Origin: Skeletonema tropicum | Taxonomy: Eukaryota > Bacillariophyta > Thalassiosirophyceae > Thalassiosirales > Thalassiosiraceae | DNA: 64,000 nucleotides | Assembly: GCA_037178625.1 (NCBI GenBank) | Contig: CM074128.1 | Span: 4,092,001 to 4,156,000 of the forward strand | Direction: 5' to 3' | In this document: positions 31,137 to 42,193 of the stretch, one piece after another | How the letters are laid out: every line of letters starts with the position of its first letter | Position numbering within the stretch: position 1 is the stretch's first letter | Translations under genes and position numbers: made by a program | The notes under the pieces: generated by a model | What the model saw: only the letters and a program-made list of their open reading frames with translations | What the model was told of the DNA's origin: nothing | Databases searched by the model: none

Positions 31137-32852
31137 ATGACAGCTTTATCTTTGTCTACAAACTTCATATTTGTGGCTCTCCTGTCGCTACTGAGGTTGG
31201 TAAGCACCGCAGCATTGAACCAAGACGATGGTGAGCTCAGATTTAACGAGCATACAATGATCATGTCGCATAATTCTGCTGCAAATAAAGATGCCGCCAA
31301 TGGCGACTTTTTCAAATTGTTTGGAGTTGATCAAGAAGATGATATGTATGAGCAACTAACTACCAATGGCATTCGAGGACTGTCATTAGATATCAGATTA
31401 GACCCTTTCGATCGAAGCAAACTTCAACTCGTGCACTTTCCGTTTGATTATGGCGACTTTGAAACAGAGATGCAGACACATCTCGTACGCTTTTTGGAGG
31501 AGAACGAGGAAGCAATTGTTGCAATCAATTTTGAAGTTGTAGATGAGGGTCTGGCAGCAATTAGACCTACTATCTTGGCCAACTTAGAGAGCACATTCTC
31601 AAACCTGTCTGTGCACGAGGTGCCATTGAAAAATATGACGTTTAAATATGACAGTGAAATATGGGCTAATCACGATGAGTGGCCTACACTCAATGAATTC
31701 CGTTCATCAGGACAGCGCCTATTCGTATTTCATGATAGAACTGAGTTGCACAGCACAGAATACGGGTTTATTTTCCGTGAGGATGCAATGAAGGAGAACT
31801 ATTGGGAGGGTCTAGACGATTGTACAGCACGATATCAGTGGGACTCAAATAGAGTAACTTTTCCCAACAGCAACTTGTCTTGGTCGAGATTGTTTTTTAT
31901 GAATCATTTTGGCTCGGTTGTAGGTACTGTCGGTGAAGGTCTTCTGGGTGGAGGTATCAACGGCTGGGGAAGCCTTTATCCACGTATCAAACAATGCATG
32001 GCTAGTAGTGGATCCAACAAACCAAATTTCATTTCTCTCGATTGGGTGGTACAGGCCGAAGAAGCTATTGAGGTTGCGCAGTACCTCAATTTCGGAGGCA
32101 GAATTGGATCAGGTCAAAGATGCCTCGATGATAGTCACTGTGCGACTGAAGCATGTAACAAAATATTGGGGTTATGTCAGTGCAAGGAGTGTGATCCTAA
32201 TCTAGATGGATCCGGCAGCTGCCTTGGATGTGAAGCTGTACAATACTGTGCGCCTGTCGACAACAACCTCAACGAATGCTTCAGCAGTGTGGAGGCAATC
32301 TCAATAGCTCCTACAGGTATGCCTGTGAAGACACCAACAATATCACCATCTGCGCATCCTTCATCTGCAGCGCCTACATTCATGCCTGTGGAGATAACAC
32401 TATCTCCCACCACAAGTCATCCCACTTCTAGTCCTTCAGGTTTGCCGTCGGTTACATTATCACCTACTGATATGCCTGTGGAAGCAACGACATCTCCAAC
32501 TACATCAACACCGACAGTTCCACCCTCGCTTGCATCACCTACCGCCATGCCTCTTAATGCAACAGCATCTCCAACTACTGAAAGTTCGACAGGTTCACCG
32601 TCAGCCATGCCTCTGGAGACACCATCGCCATCCACAACTTCAAATCAGCCACCGACTACCGAAACAATCGTCACTGAGAATGCAACATTTACGGAGACAC
32701 AAACGCCTATGGAAATCCAAAGTCAAGCGAACATTGCAAACAATGAGTATGAAAATGATGCATTCACTTTGTTCAAGACACCATCAGGAATGAAGAAAGT
32801 GCTAGCTATTGGTGTATTGGGTCAAGCGCTTTTACTTTTACAACTCTTTTAA
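31137..32852 (+). CDS. Secreted PI-PLC-X-like phosphodiesterase with SPT-rich tail
   Basis: Start chosen at 31137 because it gives a clean signal peptide (TALSLSTNFIFVALLSLL); the frame is open to an ATG at 31038. 571 residues. The catalytic domain belongs to the PLC-like phosphodiesterase fold: IMSHNSA (first catalytic His), TTNGIRGLSLDIR, LQLVHFPF and later NKPNFISLDWV. Next is a Cys-rich EGF-like knot (CLDDSHCATEACN, LCQCKECD, CLGCEAVQYC), then ~150 residues of SPT/MPV repeats typical of diatom extracellular proteins, and a C-terminal hydrophobic stretch (VLAIGVLGQALLLLQLF) suggesting a GPI or membrane anchor. It likely acts outside the cell on glycerophospho- or GPI-type substrates; substrate is inference. 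Its upstream neighbour has the same secreted design. Confidence 0.85.
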   Translation: MTALSLSTNFIFVALLSLLRLVSTAALNQDDGELRFNEHTMIMSHNSAANKDAANGDFFKLFGVDQEDDMYEQLTTNGIRGLSLDIRLDPFDRSKLQLVHFPFDYGDFETEMQTHLVRFLEENEEAIVAINFEVVDEGLAAIRPTILANLESTFSNLSVHEVPLKNMTFKYDSEIWANHDEWPTLNEFRSSGQRLFVFHDRTELHSTEYGFIFREDAMKENYWEGLDDCTARYQWDSNRVTFPNSNLSWSRLFFMNHFGSVVGTVGEGLLGGGINGWGSLYPRIKQCMASSGSNKPNFISLDWVVQAEEAIEVAQYLNFGGRIGSGQRCLDDSHCATEACNKILGLCQCKECDPNLDGSGSCLGCEAVQYCAPVDNNLNECFSSVEAISIAPTGMPVKTPTISPSAHPSSAAPTFMPVEITLSPTTSHPTSSPSGLPSVTLSPTDMPVEATTSPTTSTPTVPPSLASPTAMPLNATASPTTESSTGSPSAMPLETPSPSTTSNQPPTTETIVTENATFTETQTPMEIQSQANIANNEYENDAFTLFKTPSGMKKVLAIGVLGQALLLLQLF

Positions 32853-32970
32853 GCCCAAACAACAATAGTGCACAACTCAAATATAAACACACATCACATA
32901 ACCTCTGACGAAGACTTCACTCATATCCAAAGCTAACTCTTCTCACAAACTCTCAATCAATCAATCTAAT

Positions 32971-33867
32971 CTAATCAACCTTCTTCCCACTAAACTCACC
33001 CTCCACCTCCTCAATCGTCAAATAACTCTCACCACCACCCGTATACTTCGCCTGATTCCATTCCATCTTGACATTCTTCCCCTCCATTTGCATCCGTTCA
33101 TTGAATTCCCATACTCCCTCTTGTATCAATTTTTTTCGTTGCTTCACTTGTTTCCCATGCCGTGCACCCCATACGGCCAGTGGGACTAGGAGTGGTCCAG
33201 TGGCTAATAGCATGTGATCTAATTTCTTGGCACGACTTCGTTTGATCTTATCATTGAGAGTTTGTATTGCCACGTTGTATTCTTCAGGCGTGAGTAAATT
33301 GTGTAAGGACGATGGACGTGCATATCGTGCATGTGGATTGAATTTGGTATCGAGACCTCCGTTGCAGGAGTAGGTTGGCACTACGATTACTTTTCGTTTG
33401 GGTTTATTGTTATTGGTGTTGTTGTTGGCAGTAGCGGTGGATGGTTCGATTTTACCAAGACCAACGATAGTGGGTGTGCCAGAGGTGGATATTGCAACGG
33501 TGGATGCATTTATGTAGGTTGTTTCACCTCGTGATGGTGAGTACTGTAAATGTTGCTGTTGCTGTGGTTGTGGTTGTTGATGTTGTTGGGGCGAGTCTCC
33601 GAATCCAAGAAGGTCAGTCTCGGGAGTGGTAGAGCGAGCCATTTCAGAGCAATCGATCTGACCCAAGGCACGGAGAGCTGCGCCACTGGGGTGCCCTGCT
33701 GAGGAGTGATGATGACGCTGCTGTTGTCCAATGGAAGACCCGGAGAAGAGATCATCTGATTCCATCATGTTTGCTGTTTGCTGTTTCGTTCGTTTGCATT
33801 CGGTGCATTCATAGCTTGCCTTTGTTGTTGCAGAGGGTGCGGTTCTCCTCAGGGAAAAGTTGGACAA
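32971..33867 (-). CDS. Possible Golgin-A7/ERF4-family protein
   Basis: 298 residues. The first ~150 are Gln/His/Ser/Thr-rich with poly-Gln and poly-Asn tracts. The conserved-looking C-terminal half begins KVIVVPTYSCNGG and continues LTPEEYNVAIQTLNDKI, LLATGPLLVPLAVWGARHGK, LIQEGVWEFNERM and ends with TIEEVEGEF. The order 'EY...I..LN..' then a hydrophobic helix then a '....FN...' helix resembles the Golgin A7/Erf4 domain, the partner subunit of DHHC palmitoyltransferases. I rate this as a fold-level guess. A Cys pair (CTECKR) near the N-terminus could be a metal or acylation site. Confidence 0.5.
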   Translation of the reverse strand: MSNFSLRRTAPSATTKASYECTECKRTKQQTANMMESDDLFSGSSIGQQQRHHHSSAGHPSGAALRALGQIDCSEMARSTTPETDLLGFGDSPQQHQQPQPQQQQHLQYSPSRGETTYINASTVAISTSGTPTIVGLGKIEPSTATANNNTNNNKPKRKVIVVPTYSCNGGLDTKFNPHARYARPSSLHNLLTPEEYNVAIQTLNDKIKRSRAKKLDHMLLATGPLLVPLAVWGARHGKQVKQRKKLIQEGVWEFNERMQMEGKNVKMEWNQAKYTGGGESYLTIEEVEGEFSGKKVD

Positions 33868-34323
33868 AACGTTAATTCACGTAGGAAATAGTAGTTTTAG
33901 TCGCACGTAGCAACTGCCTTCGATCAGCTTCGAGATCTTTCCACTTGACATGAAGTCATCGACCTTCATCGACGCAGACTGTTCTGCTTCCAAGCTACAA
34001 GATACACAGTACTCAACCACAACGCATAAGTAGCGAGGAGCAGCACGAAAAGCAAAGCAACATATCCAATCAAGGTGCGTTAGACAGAGGGAGGGCACAT
34101 GTTGTCATAGCTGCAGTCTTTAGAGATTTTGAGGGCGGTGTCTACGTGATCATAACTTGTGCAATTTTAGAATTCTATATTCTATATTGCTGTAGCAAAG
34201 ATCCACGATATCTTAATCTTTCTTTGTGCTTCTTTACAACTACCATATCAGGAACGATATTCAATAACTAACGAATCAAATCACAGCCCCACAAAGAATT
34301 AATCAATAATCTATCAAATCAAA
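33868..34323. other. Divergent intergenic region
   Basis: About 450 bases between two divergent genes, likely a shared promoter. No specific motif can be supported. Confidence 0.4.
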
Positions 34324-36303
34324 ATGACCGGCGACGTAACTACAGGAAACCACAACCTCTCACTCACCCTGACCATCCGCCTCTCCTCCTCTGCCCGCTT
34401 CGACATTGGCTCCTGCGGCAGTATCACCCCCGCCTCCACAATCCAACACGTCAAGACCATCATATCCCAACGCACCGAGAGTGACAATTGCGCCGTGGAA
34501 CGACAGCGGCTCATTTACAAGGGGAGGATATTGAGTGATAATGCGAGGACGCTGGCGGATTATGGGATTGGGGCGGGTGATTCAAATAATGCTGATGGAA
34601 TTGTGATTTATTTGGTCAAGGGGAGTGCGCCCAGTGCTACTGCTGCAGGAGGAGGAACTGGTGGTGGAGTTACTGCAGCAGCAGCTGCTGCAGCGAATAG
34701 TAACACGAATGCTGCGCCGCCGACACAACCCAACAACCCCTTTATGAATTTTGGGGCTACTGGGAATGCCGCCAATCCCATGGCGAATTTGATGAATAGT
34801 ATGGGAGGAGGAATGCCAGATATGGCCACCTTTCAACAAGAAATGATGAATAATCCGCAAATGATGCAGGATATGATGAACAATCCAATGGTGAGTTGTT
34901 GTTTGTTTGTGTGTATAATGGTTGTGTGTTCAAAAAATAATTATTGCCTTCATTGTCGCCAACACTCATTCTTTCATCCATCCTTACACGTGTCGAACAT
35001 TATATAGGTTCAATCAATCATGAACAATCCCGACTTCATGCGCACCATGATGGAAAACAATCCCCAAATGCGTCAAGTTCTCGACTCCAACCCAGAATTA
35101 CGACATGCACTCGAAGATCCAGAATTAATGCGCCGATCCATGGAAATGATGAGAGATCCAAGTGCGATGCAAAATATGATGAGGAATCAAGACTTGGCAA
35201 TGAGTCAGATTGAGAATATGCCGGGGGGGTATAATGCGTTGAGGAGGATGTATGAGGATGTTCAGGAGCCCATGATGGATGCCATGTCTGGAGCAGCTGG
35301 TGGTACTACTAGTGCTAGTAACAACAATGATAGTGGAGCGGGTGGTAATGGAACTGCGGGGGCGACCAATCAGGCCATGCCGAATCCTTGGGGAGCACCG
35401 ACGCCATCATCGTCTGCGGGAACAAATACTGCCAATACTGCAGGAGCAGGGACTGGTGGATCCAATGCAGCAGCTAATCCATTTGCATCCCTCATGGGAG
35501 GAATGGGAGGTTTTCCCACTGCAGCTGGTGGAGCAGGTGCAAACAATCCATGGGCCGATCCAATGATGGGAAACAATCAACAAAATATCGACGCTACTCT
35601 CCAAATGTTGGAAAATCCCATGATAAATGAAATGATGCAAAACATGCTCAACAATCCTGAACAACTAAGAATGATGATGGATGCAAACCCAATGATGAGG
35701 CAGCTTAGGGAGCAGAACCCTCAAATAGCAGCCATGTTGAACAATCCAGAAACGATGAGAGCTATGATGGATCCGAATAATTTACGCGCTATGGCGTCGA
35801 TGCAACGAGCAATGGGCCAATTATCGGCAAGTTTTCCAGGAGTGCCTCAGCCCAGTAACGCAGGAACTACTGCTCCGCCACAGGGTGGATTGGATTTTTC
35901 GAGTCTCCTTGGTGGTGCGAGTACTTCTGGTGCAAGCAGCAGTGGCGGTGCTGCTGCCAATCCTATGTTCCCATTCATGATGCCACCTGCTGGTGGTTTG
36001 GGTGGTGCTCAACCCCCTTCACAACCAGCACCTGGTCAGCGATTCCGTGTACAGCTACAAAATTTACAAGATATGGGATTTACGGATCGTACTGCCAATA
36101 TTCAAGCATTGACCTCAAGTCATGGGAATGTCAACCGAGCTATTGAAATTTTGTTGGAAAGTCCCCCAGCAATGGGAGGTTCGGATGCAGCTGCTGCCGA
36201 GACAAGTGCGGAGGCTGCAGAATCTAGTCAAGCAGTGGACGACACTGCGGCAAATAATGAGACAGCAGATCCAAAGGGAACGACAGAGAAGAAGAATGAT
36301 TGA
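34324..36303 (+). CDS. Ubiquilin (UBL-STI1-UBA proteasome shuttle; 2 exons)
   Basis: Exons 34324-34890 and 35008-36303; intron starts GTGAGT and ends TAG, phase 0, total 620 residues. The join gives MMNNPMVQSIMNNPDFMRT, in register with STI1 repeats. Order: N-terminal ubiquitin-like domain (~10-100; VERQRLIYKGRILSDNARTL), STI1 repeats rich in NNP.M motifs (two clusters: ~165-260 and ~380-445), Ala/Gly/Asn-rich linkers, and a C-terminal UBA (LQNLQDMGFTDRTANIQAL, GNVNRAIEILLES). Ubiquilin/Dsk2 carries ubiquitylated clients to the proteasome and chaperones membrane proteins in the cytosol. About 40 residues of Ala/Glu/Ser follow the UBA. Confidence 0.95.
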
Positions 36304-36337
36304 TTCTGTATTTTTCACATGTTTTATTGTAAAGAGT

Positions 36338-37420
36338 TTATTCTGCCCAATCAATTCGAATAGGTCTTCCTAGCAAATTCTTCCCGTTCAATGTTGCACC
36401 CTTTTCACATGCTTCTGTGTTCCAAAAATCAACGTATCCGACGCCTTTAAAGTCGCCAGAATCGCGATGATGCAGCCATCGAACAGACTTGATTTCTGCA
36501 TCCACTGTCATGAAAAACTTGGTGATGCCCTCATCATCTATGTCATAACTCAAGTTTCCTATGAAGAGCTTACAGCAACCCTCTGGCTTTACACTCATTG
36601 CTTTGATTCCTTTGCCACCTGCTTGACCAGCAGCATTCGCAACCTTTCCACCTGTAATCACTCTACTCTTTGGAGGCCAGTCTTCCAAATCTCTAGGAGG
36701 TGCATAATTCAGTTTGATGGGTCTACCCATGAGTTGTGTTCCATTGATTTCTTGCATGCACTTGGCAGCATCTTTTGAGTTTCGTAGTTCTGCGAATGCA
36801 CTGCCGTAGAATTTACCCGTCTCTTTATCCGTAATCCACTTTAAATGCGTGATAGATCCATTGAGGAAGTCGTTAAGTGTTGTCTCAGTGACGGCAAATG
36901 GTAGATTGCCGATGAAAAGTCTAGTAATTCCTTGTGGATTGTTCTTACAAGGCCTATTTTTGTCAGCTGGATCATTATCGTTTTGTGTTTCTGCTTCCTC
37001 ATGAGTGCTCTCTGCTTCACCAGGAGCTTCTTCAGCATCACCGCCTTCTGGACTGTCATCCTGCTTCTTTTGTTTCTTGGACTCCTTATCGTCGTCTGAC
37101 GATGCTGTATCTTTACGCTTCTTTGACTTCTTTTGCTTCTTTTGTTTCTTTTCCTTTTTTGATTTCTTCTTCTTCTCTGCTGGTTCATCATCTGCAGATT
37201 TGCGCTCTGATCTTGATAGCTTTAACTCTCCATCTGAGCTTAATGTGACGCGTTCATCCTTCTCTAATTGCTTCACAGCTTCTTTGAATAGCTTCTTGGA
37301 TGATTTGTCTTCTTCGGTGAGCACAGATGATCGCAGCTTTTTCAGATTCATAGACTTCCCATTGTCTGAAGCTCTGAGAGCATCGATGATGGTAGAAACA
37401 AGATCTGTAGAGGAGGTCAT
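36338..37420 (-). CDS. Nucleolin/Gar2-like protein with two RRMs
   Basis: 360 residues from the ATG at 37420; the frame is open to 37513, but the added residues are hydrophobic and unlike the family. A short N-terminal winged-helix/DEK-C-like stretch (LVSTIIDALRASDNGKSMNL, KLFKEAVKQLEKDERV) leads to a Lys-rich basic and Asp/Glu-rich acidic region, then RRM1 (RLFIGNLPFAVTETTLNDFL; RNP1 KFYGSAFAEL) and RRM2 (KLFIGNLSYDIDDEGITKFF; RNP1 FKGVGYVDF). This is the layout of nucleolin/Gar2-type pre-rRNA processing factors in the nucleolus. The gene converges with ubiquilin, with only ~35 bases between stop codons. Confidence 0.88.
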   Translation of the reverse strand: MTSSTDLVSTIIDALRASDNGKSMNLKKLRSSVLTEEDKSSKKLFKEAVKQLEKDERVTLSSDGELKLSRSERKSADDEPAEKKKKSKKEKKQKKQKKSKKRKDTASSDDDKESKKQKKQDDSPEGGDAEEAPGEAESTHEEAETQNDNDPADKNRPCKNNPQGITRLFIGNLPFAVTETTLNDFLNGSITHLKWITDKETGKFYGSAFAELRNSKDAAKCMQEINGTQLMGRPIKLNYAPPRDLEDWPPKSRVITGGKVANAAGQAGGKGIKAMSVKPEGCCKLFIGNLSYDIDDEGITKFFMTVDAEIKSVRWLHHRDSGDFKGVGYVDFWNTEACEKGATLNGKNLLGRPIRIDWAE

Positions 37421-37598
37421 TTTTGATGTGCCAGCAGAGGATATCAGATAGCAGCCAAGTATATTGACGTCGTTGTACCAAATGAGCACGAAGTGATGGC
37501 TGAAAAGATGCAAAGAACAGATGATTGATTGGATGGGTGGTGGAGATGGTGTTGGGGGGATGGAGCTCGCTGCTACAGGTGGGTGGTCAACTTTGAGT

Positions 37599-37648
37599 TA
37601 CCCCCCCCTCTCAACTCTCAGCCTCTAGCCAAAATACTTATCCCCTGT
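37599..37648 (+). repeat. Short GC-capped element, copy 2 (diverged)
   Basis: Starts TACCCCCCCCTCTC and keeps the core CTAGCCAAAATACTTATCCCC, similar to the element at 8710. The right inverted terminus is degraded. It lies in the divergent promoter between the two-RRM gene and the tetraspan gene. Confidence 0.45.
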
Positions 37649-37830
37649 GCCCTGGCCTGGACGGACGGACACGCCAGGGCACGCCTCCGCTCCGGTCATC
37701 GGTCATCGGTCATTCTTCTTCCTTCGACGACAATGGCAGGTGCAGTTGTTTGTTGCTACTTTATGCAGATACTTATCAGATAGTCACCAACCCAACAATC
37801 GCAATCAAGCCGACTAATATCACCTACACC

Positions 37831-38532
37831 ATGGAAGAAAACCCCGACTGGGCCAACACAGATGACGGCGAACTCGCTGCAGAAGAAGGGAAACCTCTCA
37901 GTAACAAACGCCCGTCAATGTTCTCTCGCGTCTCATTTGCACCCAAGACGAATGCAACTAATAGAATGGAAGCGGAGACAAACAACAACACACAACCTTC
38001 ATTTCAGCGCACATTTTCTCATAAGCTATTTCGATTGCTCAAATTTATCACGACCCTTGTAGCTGTATTATTGCTGATAGCACAAGTTATCAGCTTGGTG
38101 TATCTTCCCTTCGACGGTGTGGAGCTACTGCTCAAGATCTTTCTCTCAAGCTTTTGCGTAATGATAATCTTGAATGAACTCGAATGGTGGGGTATACTAC
38201 GAGCAAGTCCTCTATTATGGAATTGGATACCTAGAGGCTATCTTTATGCCTTCATTGGGCTAGTATCTGTGGAAGAGAACAACTTGAAACCATCCTCAGG
38301 AACTCTCAATACACTCCCATTTGATTACACTGCTGCTCTATTCATAGAGGCTGCATCTTGGATGACGTTTGTTATTGGCATACTCTATATAAGTCTTGGT
38401 TTGTGCTGCTGTCAAGTATACCAAACAAAAGTTCGTGAGAATTATAAGGAAAGAAAAGCTGAGCGAAAGAAGATATTCGAGGATGGTTTAACTTCATTAG
38501 AGTTTCGCGAGAATGACCCGTCCATCACATGA
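37831..38532 (+). CDS. Tetraspan membrane protein, possibly COPI-associated/TVP15-like
   Basis: 233 residues from the ATG at 37831, which has a good context (CACC before ATG) and an acidic start (EENPDWANTDDGE). Four hydrophobic segments lie between ~75 and ~210: LLKFITTLVAVLLLIAQVIS, LLLKIFLSSFCVMIILNELE, YLYAFIGLVSVEE and AASWMTFVIGILYISLGLCC. The tail is strongly basic/charged (ENYKERKAERKKIFED). Small four-helix Golgi proteins of the TVP15/COPI-assoc family have this plan, with the NELEWWGILR turn being suggestive; the assignment is tentative. No targeting leader. Confidence 0.6.
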   Translation: MEENPDWANTDDGELAAEEGKPLSNKRPSMFSRVSFAPKTNATNRMEAETNNNTQPSFQRTFSHKLFRLLKFITTLVAVLLLIAQVISLVYLPFDGVELLLKIFLSSFCVMIILNELEWWGILRASPLLWNWIPRGYLYAFIGLVSVEENNLKPSSGTLNTLPFDYTAALFIEAASWMTFVIGILYISLGLCCCQVYQTKVRENYKERKAERKKIFEDGLTSLEFRENDPSIT

Positions 38533-38566
38533 GATAGGTTAATCCATGTCAATGCATGAAGTACTT

Positions 38567-39598
38567 CTAAGGTCGGTAATTATCAGAAAGCTTGTCAAGA
38601 TCATATCGATAACCGTATGCAGTATCAAGCTCGTCCAAACCCTCCAAGCTAGCTGCATTTTCTAACACTGCCACTCTCTCGAATCCAAGGCTCTCCCACA
38701 TAAGCACAGATCCAACATTGCTCTTAAACACAAGGTTGAAGTAGCTAGATTTATACCCCAAATCCTTTGCAACTCGAAGGAAAGCTCTTCCCATCAACCT
38801 TCCAACGCCCAATCTTCTAAATTTTGGTGCAGTTATGAACCCACCATTACATACGTGGCTACATCTTCCAGGAAAGTTGGGCTTGACATAGAAGCACCCA
38901 AGTATTTCACCGGATCTACTCGAATGCTTCTTCGAAGAATCCATACCATTGTTGATTGCCCTCACAACGAAAGCAGTATGCGACAGAAAATATCCTCTCC
39001 AATCATCCAAAGATTCAAACTCTTGATCGAAAGGCCAGGATCTTCCTTCGCGAATTATCAAATTCATCAACGCCATTCCAGCGTAATATTCATCCTCTTC
39101 AATGTCATCTTCCACACGCCTAAAGTAATCTACCTCCACCCGTCTTCCATCGACTAGCGTTGCTTGGAAGGGTATAACATCAGATATGAGATGTGAGTTG
39201 TGCTTGCCATCGCCAGGTACGCCTTGGTACGCAGTTGTCATCTTTCTACTGGTAGTCAACAACGAGGCATGCACAGGCATGTTAGCAGATGATGTCGCAG
39301 ACAAACTGCAGGAAGCACTTCCATTTCCCACTTGCGACAGCATCTGCAACCCACCATTTGCGCTAACTGTCACTGCCGCCGCACGATTTCTTTGCAACAG
39401 CGAAGGGATATACCGAAGCATACTTTGCTGCTGTCTGCTGTGAGCCTGTTGCTGGACAAAACTGATCTGGTCTGTATTATTTAGTGGGGAGTGGATTTTT
39501 TGTTCGATGTCGGCCCTGAGCTGAGGCCGGCATGCCATAACTGCCGAGGAATTTTTGAGAGTTGAACGATTTCGTGTAAAAACAGATGTCATGGTCAT
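38567..39598 (-). CDS. GNAT N-acetyltransferase, MPR1-like
   Basis: 343 residues. The C-terminal ~200 form a GNAT fold: GEILGCFYVKPNFPGRCSHVCNGGF, then the acetyl-CoA loop RRLGVGRLMGRAFLRVAKDLGY (R/Q-x-x-G-x-G/A type) and YFNLVFKSNVGSVLMWESLGFERV. The 'FY.KPN.PGRCSH.CN.GF' block is the mark of fungal MPR1-type acetyltransferases that detoxify the proline analogue azetidine-2-carboxylate and related imino acids. The N-terminal ~90 residues are Gln/Ser/Arg-rich and poor in acids, possibly a mitochondrial presequence (TSVFTRNRSTLKNSSAV). Single exon. Confidence 0.82.
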   Translation of the reverse strand: MTMTSVFTRNRSTLKNSSAVMACRPQLRADIEQKIHSPLNNTDQISFVQQQAHSRQQQSMLRYIPSLLQRNRAAAVTVSANGGLQMLSQVGNGSASCSLSATSSANMPVHASLLTTSRKMTTAYQGVPGDGKHNSHLISDVIPFQATLVDGRRVEVDYFRRVEDDIEEDEYYAGMALMNLIIREGRSWPFDQEFESLDDWRGYFLSHTAFVVRAINNGMDSSKKHSSRSGEILGCFYVKPNFPGRCSHVCNGGFITAPKFRRLGVGRLMGRAFLRVAKDLGYKSSYFNLVFKSNVGSVLMWESLGFERVAVLENAASLEGLDELDTAYGYRYDLDKLSDNYRP

Positions 39599-39823
39599 GA
39601 TGTGTGTATCCGTCGCCGTCGCATGTCAGTCATTTTTTGTCAGCGACACAATACGTAAGTACACATACCTAAGTATGTACTTATTGCCAAGAGGGACCAT
39701 TGCAATGTCTTTTACGTCACACGCAGTGACAAAACAAACAACAACAGGTCGAGATACCGAAAAGTATCACAGTGGAAAGGCTACACGAGACAAACATTAC
39801 ATCTAATCTATTAATCTGGATGC

Positions 39824-42193
39824 TCACTTATTACTGCTCAAAGATTGAGAAATGTTCAGCCCAACCTTCTCGTCTTCGCAATCTCCTTGTTGAACCAACA
39901 TTGCAAGTGCTTCCTCCCATTCGTCTTGAGTCGGAGGGACATGTGACGCCATGCCCTCGATATCCATGTTGTGGTAAGAACGACCAGCATTCTTTTTCAC
40001 CAACTCTGCCTGTAACTCCGCTGGCGTGGTCCCCTGGGTCTCTGGCAGATAGACCCACGCAAACAAGAAGACAAGCAGAAGCACTATTGCGAATGGACCG
40101 AATGAGTACGCTCCCAAAGATTTGTTGATGTAAGGAAAGAATAGCCCAACGAAGAAGTTGCATGCCCAGTTAAGCTGACAAGAAATGCTCATAGCTGCTG
40201 TGACGTATTTTCCATCAAACATTTCGGCAACAATCAACCACTAATGAAAATAAAGAGAGATGTGGAAAGATATGGCTGTTTAGACAACAGGCTGAATCAA
40301 CTGTGGTATCTTTAAAGCGAACCGAAGGCTTACTACTCACCGGAATGGGACCAAGTCCAATTTCGAAGAAGCACACGTACGATGCCACTGCACCCAATGC
40401 GACCATATTACTGAAGTACCCTTTCAATGATATCACTATCACGATACAACTGACAAACATACCAGCAGACGACCACATGATGAGCGTCCGACGGCCGCAC
40501 CTGTCCATCAAGAGAAGAGCAACATACGTAGCGACGACATTGATTGCACCCATCAGAGTTGTTCCAACAAGAGGGTTCTCTATTACACCTTCGAAGAACA
40601 GTCCGGAGTAGTAAAACACAGCATTGATACCACTGAACTGATTCCCAACTTGCATCACAAGGGTGCTGATAACAAGGAGACGAACTTTCTTGTCCTGAAA
40701 CATTTCTAGCATTGCACTTTTCCCGCCCGAGTTCTCACTGCTGTCGCTATCATTCTGTATGGATTGAGATTTGCTGGCTCCCAAGTAATGTTCGACCTCC
40801 GTCTCGACCTCTTCGTCGTACCTAAAGCCTCTCAGCTTCTTGATAATGAACCTTGCCTTGGTTGAGCTGGCGTTCCTTCCCAGCAACCACCTTGGACTTT
40901 CTAGCAAGAACGGAGTCAAGAGCAACTGGAACAAAGCCATCGCAGACGTCAAGAAGAACATGTACCTCCAGCCCGTAGGATTGGCCAACACAAATCCTAC
41001 CAAATCAGCAACTAAAATACCAATCACCAAAGCGAATTGAGTCATGGTACCCAACACTCCTCGTAAATTAGGTGGTGCCAGCTCTCCAAGATAGATTGGC
41101 ACAAGCACAGTCGATGCACCGCTTGCTACGCCAATTGTTGCACGAGCAACAATCACAACGTTCAACGAGGGCGCTAGAGCCTGAACCAAGCCCCCGAAAA
41201 TGAACAACCACGTAGTGATCATAAGTGCACCTCTACGTCCACGTTGATCAGCCCATTGCCCTGCCAACACTGCCCCAAGAGGACCCCTGTGATTAGTAAA
41301 ATAACATATACAAGTCAGAAATGCTTCTATTTACACTGCAAAGAATTACATGAGTGAGATTAAAGACATCAGTAGCACCAGTAAGCTCACCCGATGCAGA
41401 ACGCCGCTACTGCCATACTCCAAGTACTTGTGCTATGTCCAGGAAACACAAAAGGTTCAGGAGCATTCATAACACTAATATTATAGCCCTATGAAGTGAG
41501 ATACGATAGAAATTGCGGTGAAGTCAAAAGTTAACAGCATCGCAAGCAGAGGTATGCAGTAATGTTCGAAGACTAAGCCTCACTTACCATATTGAACATC
41601 AACAAGGATGCAATAAGAACTGCAAAAATCAAGGGTGTTGTAACAGTAATCGCATCTACTTCCAACTCATCCAAAAGAAGCAAACTCATCTGACTGAGAC
41701 GCCTTTCTTTCTCTTCAGGATTTAGATGTTTCCCAGTTGTAGCTGCCATGTACTCATCTGTTTCTAGAGTGTCTAGCTGCGCAGCGTAAGAACTGAACGC
41801 CACCGAGAGATTGTGCTCCTTCTTTTGAAGTCCAGACATGGCGAGGAAGGGCACCTCCTCATATAATTCGTGACGGCCCATTTCGACAGGGGTCATTGAT
41901 ACCATGGTCCCATCAATGTTTTCTACGAAGGAACGAACACGTCCAAGTTGTCCTGAGGACCCATTTTTATGTTGCGCACTCAAAGTTTTGCCAGCTGCAT
42001 CAGCCTGAGCCGACATGGATGGACGATGCCCTTCCAACACCATCGGGATGTTGTTTATGCTGTCCCCTGATGGCTTTATTCCGGGAGTTTCCACATCAGG
42101 TCCAAATCGGCTGAAGGAGCCGAAAGATCTGTGGCGTAGAGAGCCATTGTCTTCTTTCTTCCTCCCCGATAGGAGACCGGTGTATTCTGCCAT
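39824..42193 (-). CDS. MFS sugar transporter, copy A (4 exons)
   Basis: Minus-strand exons 42193-41588, 41488-41391, 41286-40341 and 40240-39824; 688 residues. All introns are GT-AG and the joins restore the family text: [43 protein letters not shown] and [16 protein letters not shown]. About 12 membrane spans after a long (~175 residues) hydrophilic, Ser/Asp/Glu-rich cytosolic N-terminus. Sugar-porter signatures: [42 protein letters not shown] and LPETQGTTP. Proton-coupled or facilitative hexose import across the plasma or vacuolar membrane is expected; substrate unknown. The C-terminus is 18 residues longer than copy B. Confidence 0.92.
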
